The position numbers and the translations under genes were made by a program. The notes under the pieces are model-generated. The model did no database searches. It was not told the DNA's origin and worked only from the letters and a program-made list of their open reading frames with translations. 64,000 nt of DNA from the NCBI RefSeq assembly GCF_042477335.2, contig NC_091245.1:114114501-114178500 (forward strand), read 5' to 3'. Below, piece by piece: positions 33,690 through 43,400 of this stretch (positions are counted from its first letter, which is position 1; the number at the start of each line of letters is the position of its first letter). The stretch is from Ovis canadensis. Taxonomy: Eukaryota > Chordata > Mammalia > Artiodactyla > Bovidae.

Positions 33690-34187
33690 TTTTCCTTTGT
33701 ACATCTGTGAGAAGACACAACAACTTCTGTATAGCAATGAAAATAATCAAGAATGAAAAGGCAACCTATGGAGTGGAAGGAAATATTTGCAAACCCTATA
33801 GCTGATAAGGAATTAATATCCAAAATATATAAGAAGCATGAACACTTAGCAGCAAAACTCCAAATAGCTTGATTAAAAAATGGATGAAGAATCTGAATAG
33901 GCATTTCTCAAAAGAAGATGTACAGATGGCCAATAGGTATATTAAAAGGTGCTCAGTGTCACAATTTTCAGGAAAAAGCAAATTGAAACCACAGTGAGAT
34001 ACCACCTCACACCTACCCAAAAGACTAGTATCAAAAAGAAGATGACAGGTGTTGCAAGGCTGTGGAGGAAAGGGAACCCTTGTGCACCATTGAGGGGAAT
34101 GTAAATTGGTGTAGCCACTATGGAGAACATTATGGAGGTTGCTCAACATTTAAAAATAGAACTGCCTAGTGAACAAGAATCCCACGT
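33690..34187 (+). mobile_element. L1 ORF2 fragment, sense
   Basis: L1 phrases CAGCAATGAAAATAATCAAG-like near 33734, TTAATATCCAAAATATATAAG, GGCATTTCTCAAAAGAAGA, CTATGGAGAACATTATGGAG. There are multiple frame breaks. Confidence 0.75.
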
Positions 34188-34362
34188 ATGTGTATTAGTC
34201 AGCTAAGTCCTGTCTGACTCTTTGCCACCTCATGAACTGTAGCATGTCAGGTTCCTCTGTCCATAGAACTCTCCAGGCAAGAACACTGGTTGCCATTTCC
34301 TTCTCCAGGGGTTCTTCCTGACCCAGTGATGGAACCCTAGTCTCTAGCATTGCAAATAGTGG
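34188..34362 (-). mobile_element. Bov-tA SINE
   Basis: It reads AGTCAGCTAAGTCCTGTCTG, TCTCCAGGCAAGAACACTGG, then GTGATGGAACCC. It directly abuts the L1 fragment. Confidence 0.85.
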
Positions 34363-34694
34363 GTATTAGGCCATTTTTTAATGGGAGGGTGGCATTTGAG
34401 CAGTAACTTGGCAACATGGGATCAAATCACTAGCCCCCTAGGGACGTGCATGCAAAGCAGCAGGAAGAGCAAGTGCAAAGGTTCTGGGGTGCATATCTGC
34501 TGGGCACCTGGAGGGGACACATGCGAGTGGACCTGGTGGAGAGGAAGAAATGGGTCAGACTTAATCCAGGCCACACCGTGAGGCCTCCTGGATGTACTCA
34601 GAAAGCAGAAGGGACACCAGGGGTTCTGAGCATGATCAGCCAAGGCCTGAAGGGGCCCCAGAAGTGTCTGCGAGCTGGGGGTAGGGCAAGAGCT
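34363..34694. other. Unassigned sequence beside the GRIK5 retrocopy
   Basis: The segment with GAGCAAGTGCAAAGGTTCTGG resembles a common old mammalian interspersed repeat. I cannot name it or tell whether it contains the missing 3' side of the retrocopy. Confidence 0.35.
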
Positions 34695-35617
34695 CGCCGC
34701 GGGACGGGGGTAGGTGCTGGCTTCTCAGTTCTCCCTCCAGGACACTTTGAGGCTGTGCACAAACTTGGGATCGAAGGGCTGCGAGGTGTTGAAACTGGAG
34801 AAGCCCAGGATATTGGAGGAGTCCTCCACCACCCCATCCAGGTGCAGAATGGGGAAGTCCATGGTGACGAGGATGTACTTGAAAACGCTGAGTACCTCGA
34901 GGCGGTACTGAGAATGAGGTGGGAGATGGATGCGTTGGTGTCAATGAGGATGGTGGGCACTTTTGTCATTGTGGAACTCCTTGAGCAGTGGGGTGGGGGT
35001 CCCGGCTGTCGTCCAGCATCCTCACGGACAGAGTCTCCTTGGAGATGAGGAAGCCATGCACCAGTTCCTCCAATCGCAGCAGGCACTCGGCCTTGAGATG
35101 AGCACTGACAGATGAGGCTGGCTGAAGGGTAGCTGAAAAACTTGGGGATCCGGGAGATGGCCAGGCTGGTTGTCTTTGTTATTGGGGTACAGGCTGCCAG
35201 ACGCAAAGCGGAGGTACTGAAGGTGGGACGTCTCCTCGGGACCCACCTTGATGTGGGGATCTCCTTCTCTCCACAGATCTGGCTCACTGTGGAGACAGAA
35301 GTGGGGCTGGAGGAGGGTCCCAGGACAGACATGGCCCCCTTGGGCAGGATCTGACACATGGTGTCCCGTGGTCCTCTACTGGCTGTCCTGCTGCAGCCCA
35401 GAGATGTCTACTTCCACAGCGGCCTTGGCTGGGACTTTGATGATCCTGTTGATCTGCTGCCGGGCCAGGGTCAGGGTCAGGGCCAGACATTCACTGTGGC
35501 CCCACACAGTCTGGTCGTCCAGGATGGCAGCCCTGCGTGGTGATGAGAGCACCTGGCAGGTGGGGCTGGCCCAGGCAACAATCAGCAGCAGCAGCAGCAG
35601 CAGAACTCAGCCGGAAT
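34695..35617 (-). pseudogene. GRIK5: Processed pseudogene of GRIK5 (kainate receptor GluK5/KA2), 5' part
   Basis: Read on the - strand in alternating frames, this matches the signal peptide and amino-terminal domain of GRIK5 from the initiator to about residue 270. Matching pieces in order are LIVAWASPTCQVLSS, AAILDDQTVWG, VPAKAAVEVDISGLQ, MCQILPKG with [90 protein letters not shown] and SWREN. The initiator ATG is ATT, a shift lies in the leucine-CTG run, several further frameshifts and an in-frame TGA follow SWREN, and about 13 nt is duplicated after SLIC. About 900 nt of coding sequence with no introns indicates a retrocopy. It is 3'-truncated with no poly(A) tail seen, so the ion channel part is absent. 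No function is expected. Confidence 0.88.
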
Positions 35618-35700
35618 CTTCCTCCCCTCCTCCTGGGGACACAGCTGCTGTAGCCCCCACTCGCCACAGATCCTGGTGGGATGGAGGGCTGGGCTTCCTC
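35618..35700 (-). pseudogene. GRIK5: Probable 5'UTR part of the GRIK5 retrocopy
   Basis: GC-rich sequence continues upstream of the lost initiator on the - strand without a break (CCCAGGAGGAGGGGAGGAAG). Its match to the GRIK5 leader is inferred, not verified. Confidence 0.4.
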
Positions 35701-35984
35701 AAGGCCTGAGGATCAACAAGGGGGAGATGCTGTGGAGCTGGGTGGTGGGGCTGGGGCCAGGGGTGAGGGTAGTCCACAGCGCCCCCTCTCCTGCCTCTGG
35801 CAGTGGTCCCCAGACAATCCAAAACAGGGGCCTCCCAGGGAGCAGGGAGGAAGGAGAGGTGGAAGAGGAGAGGGAAAGCCAGGAAGGGGAGGAATAGGAA
35901 AGGAGAAAATGGAGGAGGGAAGTGGAGAGTGGAGAGGGGGAAGGAGTGAATGGAGGGGAAGGAGGGAGGAATATACATATCCCT
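35701..35984. repeat. Purine-rich low-complexity tract
   Basis: From about 35845 to 35975 the + strand is almost all A and G (GGA/GGAA units), able in principle to form triplex DNA. Bases 35701-35844 are unassigned GC-rich sequence. Confidence 0.6.
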
Positions 35985-36500
35985 AAATGAAAAGGGAAAT
36001 CTGTATCTCAAGATATATCTGCATTCCCATGTCCATTGTAGCATTATTCACAATAGCCAAAATATGAAAACAACCTAAATGTCAACAAATGAATGGATAA
36101 TTAAAATGTATCTAAGATACGTTGTATGTAATACACATATATGTAATAGAATATTATTCAGCCTTAAGAAAAGAAACTCTTGCCATTCATAATATGGATG
36201 AACTTGGAAGACACTGTGCCAAGTGAAATAAGCCAGACAAGAGGGACAAATATTGCATGATCTCATTTATGTGTGAAGAAGATCCCCTGAAGGAGGACAA
36301 GGCAACCCACTCCAAAATTCTTGCCTGGAGAATCCCCTCGGACAGAGGAGCCTGGCGGGCTGCAGTCCATAGGGTTGCAAGGAGTCGGACATGACTGAGT
36401 GACTTAGCATGCATGCATGCATCTTTGTGTGGAATCTGATAGAGCCAAACTCGAAGAAGGAAAGAGTAGAATGGTGGTTTTCAGAGGCCCAGGGAGAGAG
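35985..36500 (+). mobile_element. L1 3' region, sense, split by a Bov-tA
   Basis: L1 phrases GTAGCATTATTCACAATAGCC, TATTATTCAGCCTTAAGAAA, GATCTCATTTATGTG, then after the SINE TGTGGAATCTGATAGAGCC and GAATGGTGGTTTTCAGAGG. The two halves are contiguous in an L1. Confidence 0.8.
36277..36421 (+). mobile_element. Bov-tA SINE, 5'-truncated, nested in L1
   Basis: It starts GAAGATCCCCTGAAGGAGGA and ends CGGACATGACTGAGTGACTT with a GCATGCATGCATGC tail, interrupting the L1 phrase TTATGTGTGGAATCT. Confidence 0.9.
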
Positions 36501-36904
36501 AAGAGAAGGTGAGTATGAGGAATTGGCTCATGAGATTATGGAGGAAGAAAAGTCCCATGATCTGCCATCTGCAAACCAGAGGCTTAGGAAAGGGAAACTG
36601 AGTCTGAATCCAAAGGCCCGATAACCAGGGGAATTGATGATGTAAATTCCAGTTTAAGGGCCAGAGAAGATGAGGTGAGATGTCTTGGCACAATGAGGCA
36701 GGAAAAAAGGGAGGGAGGAGGCAAATTCTTACCTCTGGCTTTTATTCTAAAAGAGAAATATCTAAAACACAATAGCATGTATGCAAAATAATAATACTAA
36801 ATATTTGTCAAATGTAAATATATGCATGTATGAAGGATTGGAAAGTAAAGTTTGCAGAGCGGGTGTTTGTGTGGAGCAGAGGAGAACAGAAGTATGAATG
36901 AAAA
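36501..36904. other. Intergenic, unassigned
   Basis: No recognisable feature. Confidence 0.4.
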
Positions 36905-37507
36905 TTGAAAAATGAAGTCACTCAGTTGTCTCCAGTTCTTTGCGACCCCATGGACTGTGGCCTGCCAGGCTCCTCTATTCATGGATTTCTCCAGGCAAGA
37001 ATACTGCAGTGTATAGCCTTTCTGTTCTCCAGGGGATTACCAAAGAACTAATGCTTCTGAATTGTGTGCTGGAGGATTCTTGAGAGTCCCTTGACAGCAA
37101 GGAGATCAAACAAGTCAATCCTAAAGGAAATCAACCCTGAATATTCATTGGTAGAAATGATGCTGAAGCTGAAGCCACAATACTTTGGCCACCTGATTCA
37201 AAGAGCTGACTCGTTGGAAAAGACCCTGAGGCTGGGAAAGATTGAGGGCAAGAGAAGGGGGCGGCAGAGGATGAGATGGTTAGATAGCATCACTGACTCA
37301 ATGGGCATGAGTTTGAGCAAGCTCCAGGAGACAGTGAAGGACAGGGAAGTCTGGCGTGCTGCAGTCCTTGGGGTCACAAACAGCTGGGCATGACTTAGAC
37401 ACTGAACAACAACAGCTGCAGTGTGTAGCCACTCCCCTTGAGGGATCAAACCCGGGTCTCCTGCATTGCAGATAGATTCTTTACCATCTGAGCTACCAGG
37501 GAAGCCC
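36905..37507 (-). mobile_element. Bov-tA SINE, antisense, split by a BovB insertion
   Basis: Left part 36905-37030 (TGAAGTCACTCAGTTGTCTC to TTCTCCAGGGGA). Right part from about 37416 (GTGTGTAGCC, then GATCAAACCCGGGTCTCCTG, CTACCAGGGAAGCCC). The element is interrupted by BovB sequence. Confidence 0.85.
37031..37415 (+). mobile_element. BovB LINE 3' fragment nested in a Bov-tA
   Basis: It translates to a diverged BovB C-terminus (QYFGHLIQRADSLEKTLRL) and ends GAACAACAACAG. A near-identical 15-mer, CTGCAGTGTATAGCC at 37004-37018 and CTGCAGTGTGTAGCC at 37416-37430, is probably the target-site duplication, possibly extending into the SINE bases between. Confidence 0.85.
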
Positions 37508-37711
37508 CAGTGTGAATAAAGACAAAAAATAAAACGAGAGAGGAGACTTGAAAAGCCTAATGATGACAGTCTGCCATGAGCATGAGAAAGCAGATTTTAG
37601 AGCTGGGACAGATTTCCATTCATATTCCAGCTCTAGCACCACAGGAAACATGTGTAAAATGGAGATAATAATTCTTCCCTAAAGTGCCCTTGCAGGAATT
37701 AAAGCAATATG

Positions 37712-37862
37712 GTCTTCCCTGATGGGCCACGGCTAATACTCCGAGTTCCCAATGCAAGGGGCCTGGTTCGATCCCTGGTCAGGGAACTAGATCCCACATG
37801 CTGCAGCTAAGATTTGGCACAGCCAAATAAATAAATAAATATTTTTAATAAATAAATAAAGT
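37712..37862 (+). mobile_element. CHR-type SINE with (TAAA)n tail
   Basis: It reads CTTCCCTGATGGGCCACGG, GTTCGATCCCTGGTCAGGG, CCACATGCTGCAGCTAAGAT, then repeated AAATAAATAAATA. Confidence 0.8.
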
Positions 37863-39491
37863 AATATCTGTGAGGCATGTGGGGCCATGCCTGCTACATG
37901 CTCAGGGATGCAGCACCCACTGAAAGTAAGCTGTGTTCTCATTGATAGCAACAGCAGCAGCATCCCACTGTCATCACTGAAAGGGTCTTATTTCTCAGAA
38001 TTCTTAGCAGATAATGGTATATCTTGTCCAGAAGTGATGTCGTGATAGCTTCACAGAATTGCTCAGGTAATAAATGATCATTGCTAATTTTCTCTGCATA
38101 GTAAAGGTGTGCATAGCAAAGAATTAGAAATTTTTCAGGAAGAAGTTCTGGATGGAGATGAAGATTGAATTTAGGAACGTTCAGAAGAAAGCCTGGAATG
38201 AAGAAATGCTGGGTAGGAAAGTCTTCAAGCCAAAACTTGAGCGCTATATGATATGAACCCTATGGGTGATTCCAGAGATTTTCAGGGAAGATTGTACACC
38301 TCATGAATTTTGAGTGTAATCAAGTTTTTTTGTGGACTCTGGGGGAAGAGGCTGAGATCTGTATTCTGAGTGACAGGAAGAGAAAATAGAGTCAACTTGG
38401 GTAGACTAAGGGAACAGCTGAGGGGTGCATTACATTCTTATCATAAAGATGGTGGCCTGGTACAGAGGTCAGACCTTGGAGGAGATTGTGGATGATGTGC
38501 GGAGGCTCATGCTGGTCCCGGATGAGGTGTCAGGCACGTTGGGAGAAGCTGGGAACGTTGCCTAGCCTGGGCCCTCCTAAAGTGGGCAGTTTATAGTCTC
38601 TGTTCCTGGTGTCTAGTCCTCTCCTCCCCACAATCCTGAACACCTTATCAATTACCCCCCTGGTTTTCAGACCCATTTTACTCTATCTCTCTTCTATCAA
38701 AACGTGCTCTCAAAACAGGATCCGAAGTGACCAGCTTAATTTAAAGGATCAATCGCATTTGCCTAAGGGGCATCTGCATTTTTAACAAAGGCTAGCACAT
38801 TAAGAGAAACTACGACGAAATTCTCAGAGTGAAACTTTGAGCATCAGCAACGAAGCGGGGGAGAGACCGTCTTAAACCCTGACAGGGTTTGTTCATCTAT
38901 CTCCTTCCTGCCAGAGTTCCAAAGGAAGAAGGTACCCCAGTATTAAACAGTCACAGATGAGGACCGAACACTGTCCAAGGAGACATACTATCAGGTTGGA
39001 AAATTCATTAAGTATTTACAGGAGAATTCAGGTTCCCCACTGCTCAGGGTATGATCACACGGCTTGAAAAGCACAAGAAGTAGAAGTGAGAGGTCAGATC
39101 TGAGAAGCTTCCAAGGGGTTGATGCAGTGACTTCTCTAACACAGGTAAGGATTATTAGAACTGGAGTATGGCTGGGGACAGAGAGAAGGAAGGAAAGCCA
39201 AGTGCGTGGAGATGCTATGGAGAAGATCATTGGGAAAGGTGGGAAAGAAGGGTTTTCTAATTTCTGAGGTTTAAGGTTCCAGGAAAGGAGACAGAAAGAG
39301 GAAACACATAAACATTTCTCCTCTTGATTGTGACATGTAAGACAGTGACACAGAAGGTGGTTGATGAATCATACTCTTCTGTCTATTCACCCAGGGAAGG
39401 CCGTGACTTCCAGGTATACAGAACCCGATGTCAGTCTCACTTCCCACCAGTGCCTATCACTGGGAAGTGAGCAGAATAATCCAGGGTGGAT
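37863..39491. other. Intergenic, unassigned
   Basis: About 1.6 kb with no exon or nameable repeat. The longest open stretches (about 79 codons) have no family match. Confidence 0.4.
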
Positions 39492-39925
39492 CTATTTTTT
39501 TTTTAATTTTTATTTTTACTTTATTGTACTTTACAATACTGTATTGGTTTTAGGGTGGATCTATTTTTTAAAAAATATTTTCATTTATTTATTTGGCTGC
39601 ACTGGGTCTTCGTTGGGGCACAAGTGATCTTTAGTCGCAGCAAAGTGAGGTGAAAGTGTTAGTTGCTCAGCCATGTCCAACTCCTTGTGACTCCATGGAA
39701 TTCTCCAGGCAAGAATATTGGAGTGGGCAGCCATTTCCTTTTCCAGGGGATCTTCCCCATCCAGGGATCAAACCCAGGTCTCCCACATTGCAGGCAGATT
39801 CTTTACTATCTAAGCCACTTAGGTTGTAGTAAGCAGGATCTAATTCCCCAACCAAGGATCGAATCCAGGCCATCTGCTTTGGGAGCATGGAGTTTTAGCC
39901 ACTGGACTACCAGGGAAGTCCGTGT
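39492..39925 (-). mobile_element. LINE tail and CHR SINE, antisense, with a nested Bov-tA
   Basis: About 39492-39557 is a T-rich antisense LINE tail (TTTACAATACTGTATTGG). About 39575-39647 and 39825-39925 are the two halves of a CHR element (GGCTGCACTGGGTCTTCG; CAAGGATCGAATCCAGGC; GACTACCAGGGAAGTCC). Confidence 0.75.
39648..39824 (-). mobile_element. Bov-tA SINE nested in a CHR SINE
   Basis: It reads GAGGTGAAAGTGTTAGTTGC, CTCCAGGCAAGAATATTGGA, GATCAAACCCAGGTCTCCC, ending in TATCTAAGCCACTTAG. Confidence 0.88.
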
Positions 39926-40378
39926 CCTATGTGGATCTTGAGGACATGAAGATGTCTTTCTCATTTGAGGCTTATCGGACCTTCCTGGATAGGAAGGGAG
40001 TGGGATGGGAGTGGGATGTTGTTGGGAGCCTGAAGGTGGCAGGGTCACCTGCCAGAGCCTGGGGTTCTATGTGGCTTTCTTGGGCTGCAAAGGGAACAAA
40101 GGCCTTCTCTACAGGAGCTGGGGCTGGCCTGAGACGTGAGGTGGTTTAGGCGTAGTAGGCGGGACAGTGTCTGGTGCTGGGGCATCTGAGAGTTGCCACG
40201 TATCCAGCCTGCTCCTGCTCCCTCCAGCCCACCGTGTTCAGAAATGAGGAAAGACTGGGAGAAGCAGCGATGCCTCCCAGGGGTCAGTGCTCAGCGCTGG
40301 TCGCCCTGTCTCTGTTTCTCCTCCCACCCCGTGTCAGCGCATCTCCGTTGCTCTGCAGCCGCTGCTGGTAGGTCCACC
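39926..40378 (+). promoter_or_regulatory. FCRLB: FCRLB 5' flank and leader (inferred)
   Basis: The sequence before the FCRLB ATG becomes GC-richer. A possible 3' splice site (CCGTTGCTCTGCAG at 40345-40358) would make a short leader piece 40359-40378 ending in a strong Kozak context (GTCCACCATG). A GAGGAA Ets-type core occurs at about 40245. No TATA box is evident. The transcription start is unknown. Confidence 0.45.
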
Positions 40379-40409
40379 ATGTGGGAGCTGGCAGCCCTTC
40401 TGCTCCTGG
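40379..40409 (+). CDS. FCRLB: FCRLB exon 1 (signal peptide)
   Basis: It encodes [10 protein letters not shown] plus one base; the donor is GTGAGT. The start was chosen for its Kozak context CCACCATG and collinearity with the human signal peptide (MW followed by a leucine run). Confidence 0.93.
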
Positions 40410-43400
40410 GTGAGTCCTCAGTGAGGCAACACTGGCCTAAGAACGTTAGGCGCGGGGAAGAGTGGGAGGCAGGGTGTATATGCGTGCTGGGGGGATACTC
40501 AATCCTCAATTTGTTTTCTATTTTTGGAGAGGAAAAGAGGAAAGGGGCTTTCTCAGAGTTGAGGGAACTAAAGGCAGAAGAAAAACACACCTTGGGATTT
40601 GTTGAATCTTTCCTATGGTCAAGAGAGCCCCCATTTTCCTTTCATCGCCAACATTCTCTTTCTTCTTTCTCATTTTGTAGTTCCAAGCAGTGGGCAAGCT
40701 GGTGAGTCTCACACATCCCTCATCCCAATCTTCTGTGAGTTTACTCCAACCGTCCTATGTGACCTGCCTGGGTATTCCCCACTTCTTAGCTGTTCCAGGG
40801 TGGTGTCTCTTCTCATACCTTCTCAATCCCTGTGACTGTTTGCCAGCAGGCCTGGCACTTAGACATGGGTGCTCACCAAGGGACTAGTTGATAGCCCAGT
40901 GTGGTCTCTCCTCTCCCAGGGACAGACTAGTAACCGGGGTCCTGGAAACTGGCATTTTCTATTTTCCAACCTTAGATCACATCCTTGGGCACCTCACCTT
41001 GATTCTCTTTTTCACATTGCCGCCTCCCATACCCTCTCCCCCAGCTACTCTGGAGAAGCCCATATTGTCTCTGCACCCACCCTGGACCACAATCTTCAAG
41101 GGGGAAAAGGTAACCTTGCGGTGTGATGGCTATCACCCGCTGCTGCTGGAGCTTCGACCCATTAGCACTCTCTGGTATTTGGGCCACCTACTCCTGCCTT
41201 CTTATAAGAAGAGCATCGAGGTGCACACGCCAGGGGTGTATAGATGCCAGACACGCGGAGCACCCGTCAGTGACCCCATCCACCTCTCTGTATCTAATGG
41301 TGAGTGTCTGAACACTGGAGGGGCAGCACACATCCTCTGGCAAGGCTGTCCCTCCTGTGGGAGAGGACACGGGGCCACTCGCATTGGGGTAGAAAGAGAG
41401 GGTTATATTGAGTCTGCCTGGCACTATGTGAGAGATGCACTAAGGCTTGCATAGCCTCAAAGGTCCCTTTACCATCCTGCCACAGTAGACAGTAAATAAA
41501 CATTTCTGTTCATTTACTAGCTCAGAAGAGAAGAGAGTCTAAGGACCTGGGATACTGAATACTTTTGAGGAAGAGGATTGGGCAGGAAGGGAAAGGGCAG
41601 AGCAAAACAGGAAAAGTGAGGTTCCCTGGACAGGCTGCCTGCAACTGGGGGAATTACTCTTGCTTGAACAGAGTGATGCTTCTTTGTGCCTCCCATTAGT
41701 AAAATAGGAAGAATAACAGTGTCCATCTGTTCAGTTATTGTAAAGATTAAAAATGAATTATGAGAGGTTGTCAAAGAAGAAAGCAGATGAACAAAGCACT
41801 TTATCCAAATTTTATTACACACACACAAGTCAATTAAGAAACTAATTTCCTGGGAAGACATAAAGAGCTTCCAAACAGAATAAGAGAAGTAACAGTAATT
41901 TGTTCACTAGGGCACAGGATTGGCTACTTTGTAGGGAATATTTTGTCATTTTAGCCTGGTAGGCTACATTCTGTATTCAGAATTTAAAAGGTTATCACTC
42001 AATGTTCAGATTAGCATTTACCCATTTGTTGCTCAGTCTCTGAATCATGTCAGACTACTTGCAACCCCATGAGACTGCAGCACACCAGGCTTCCCTGTCC
42101 TTCACTATCTCCCAGAGTTTGCTCAAACTCATGTCCATTGAGTCAGTAGTGCTGTCTAACCGTCTCATCCTCTGCCGCCAGCTTCTCCTCTTGCCCTTAA
42201 TCTTTCCCAGAATCAAGGTCTTTTCCAATGAGACAGCTCTTCGAATTAGGTGGCCAAAGTATCGGAGCTTCAACTTCAGCAGCAGTCCTTCCAATGAATA
42301 TTCAGGGTTGATTTCTTTTAGGATTGACTGGTGTGATCTCCTTGCAGTCCTAAGGACTCTCAAGAGTCTTCTCCAACACAATTCGAAAGCATCAATTCTT
42401 TGGTGCTCAGCCTTCTTTATGGTCCAATTCTCATCCACACTCCATGGTTTCTTGTTTGGAAACTGACAGCAAGCACAGATAAGATACTGAATATGATAGA
42501 CAGTAGTTACTGCTTGCAGAACTGAGAGTACCATAGAGATTGTGGCTATTACTTGCAGAATTTTTTCTCCATGTAAAACACCTAAAGTGGCATTTAGCAG
42601 ACATTAGGGCTGTGTAATGGAGAAGGCAATGGCACCCCACTCCAGTACTCTTGCCTGGAAAATCCCATGGACGGAGGAGCCTGGTGGGCTGCAGTCCATG
42701 GGGTCACTAAGAGTCGGACACGACTGAAGCGACTTAGTAGTAGTAGTAGGGCTGTGTAAACGTTAGCTATTATGATGATCAGGTAAATAAGGGTACTGCA
42801 GAAGGTGCCTAAGGCTGTCCTTGGGGGTGGGAGGCCCTCAGGTGTTTTCATTTTCACTTTCACTTTCATGCATTGGAGAAGGAAATGTCAACCAACTCCA
42901 GTGTTCTTGCCTGGAGAATCCCAGGGACAGGGGAGCCTGGTGGGCTGCCGTCTATGGGGTCGCAGAGAGTCGGACACAACTGAAGCGACTTAGTAGTAGT
43001 AGTAGGGCTGTGTAAACGTTAGCTATTATGATAATCAGGTAAATAAGGGTACTGCAGAAGGTGCCTAAGGCTGTCCTCTGGGGTGGGAGGCCCTCAGGTA
43101 TGTTTTCTGGAGGAGATAAGATCTAAGTTCAGACCTGCAGGATAAGTAGGCCTCAACTAAAGTAGGTGAAGAGGTCTTCCTGGCAGGTACTAAGGCTCTG
43201 GGCAGTGCCAGTTCTCCCAGCAGTAGAGTATGGATGGACTTAGCCTGCATTGTAAGGTGGAAAAGGAAAAGGAGACACGGGGCAGGGGAGAATCCTGAGA
43301 TGGTGCTGAAAAGGTAAGCAGGGGCCAGGTCAGGAAGGCCTTGATGCCATCTTAAGGCGTTTAAACTGGATTCTAATGGACACTACTCTTTGAGGCTGGA

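Larger units (their letters stand above)
42605..43100 (+). repeat. SINE-associated tandem duplication in FCRLB intron 3
   Basis: A BOV-A2-type insertion (from 42617) with target-site duplication TAGGGCTGTGTAA (42605-42617 and about 42747-42759) is followed by unique DNA to about 42843. A linker plus second monomer (about 42844-43003) and the same unique DNA again (43005-43100) follow. The two unique copies start 256 bp apart and differ at about 3 of 96 positions by eye. Confidence 0.85.

Noticed and set aside
34598-35359. 253-codon - strand open frame as a novel protein
   Set aside because: Only parts of it follow GRIK5, and the GRIK5 match jumps between frames. It is a chance open frame in a pseudogene.
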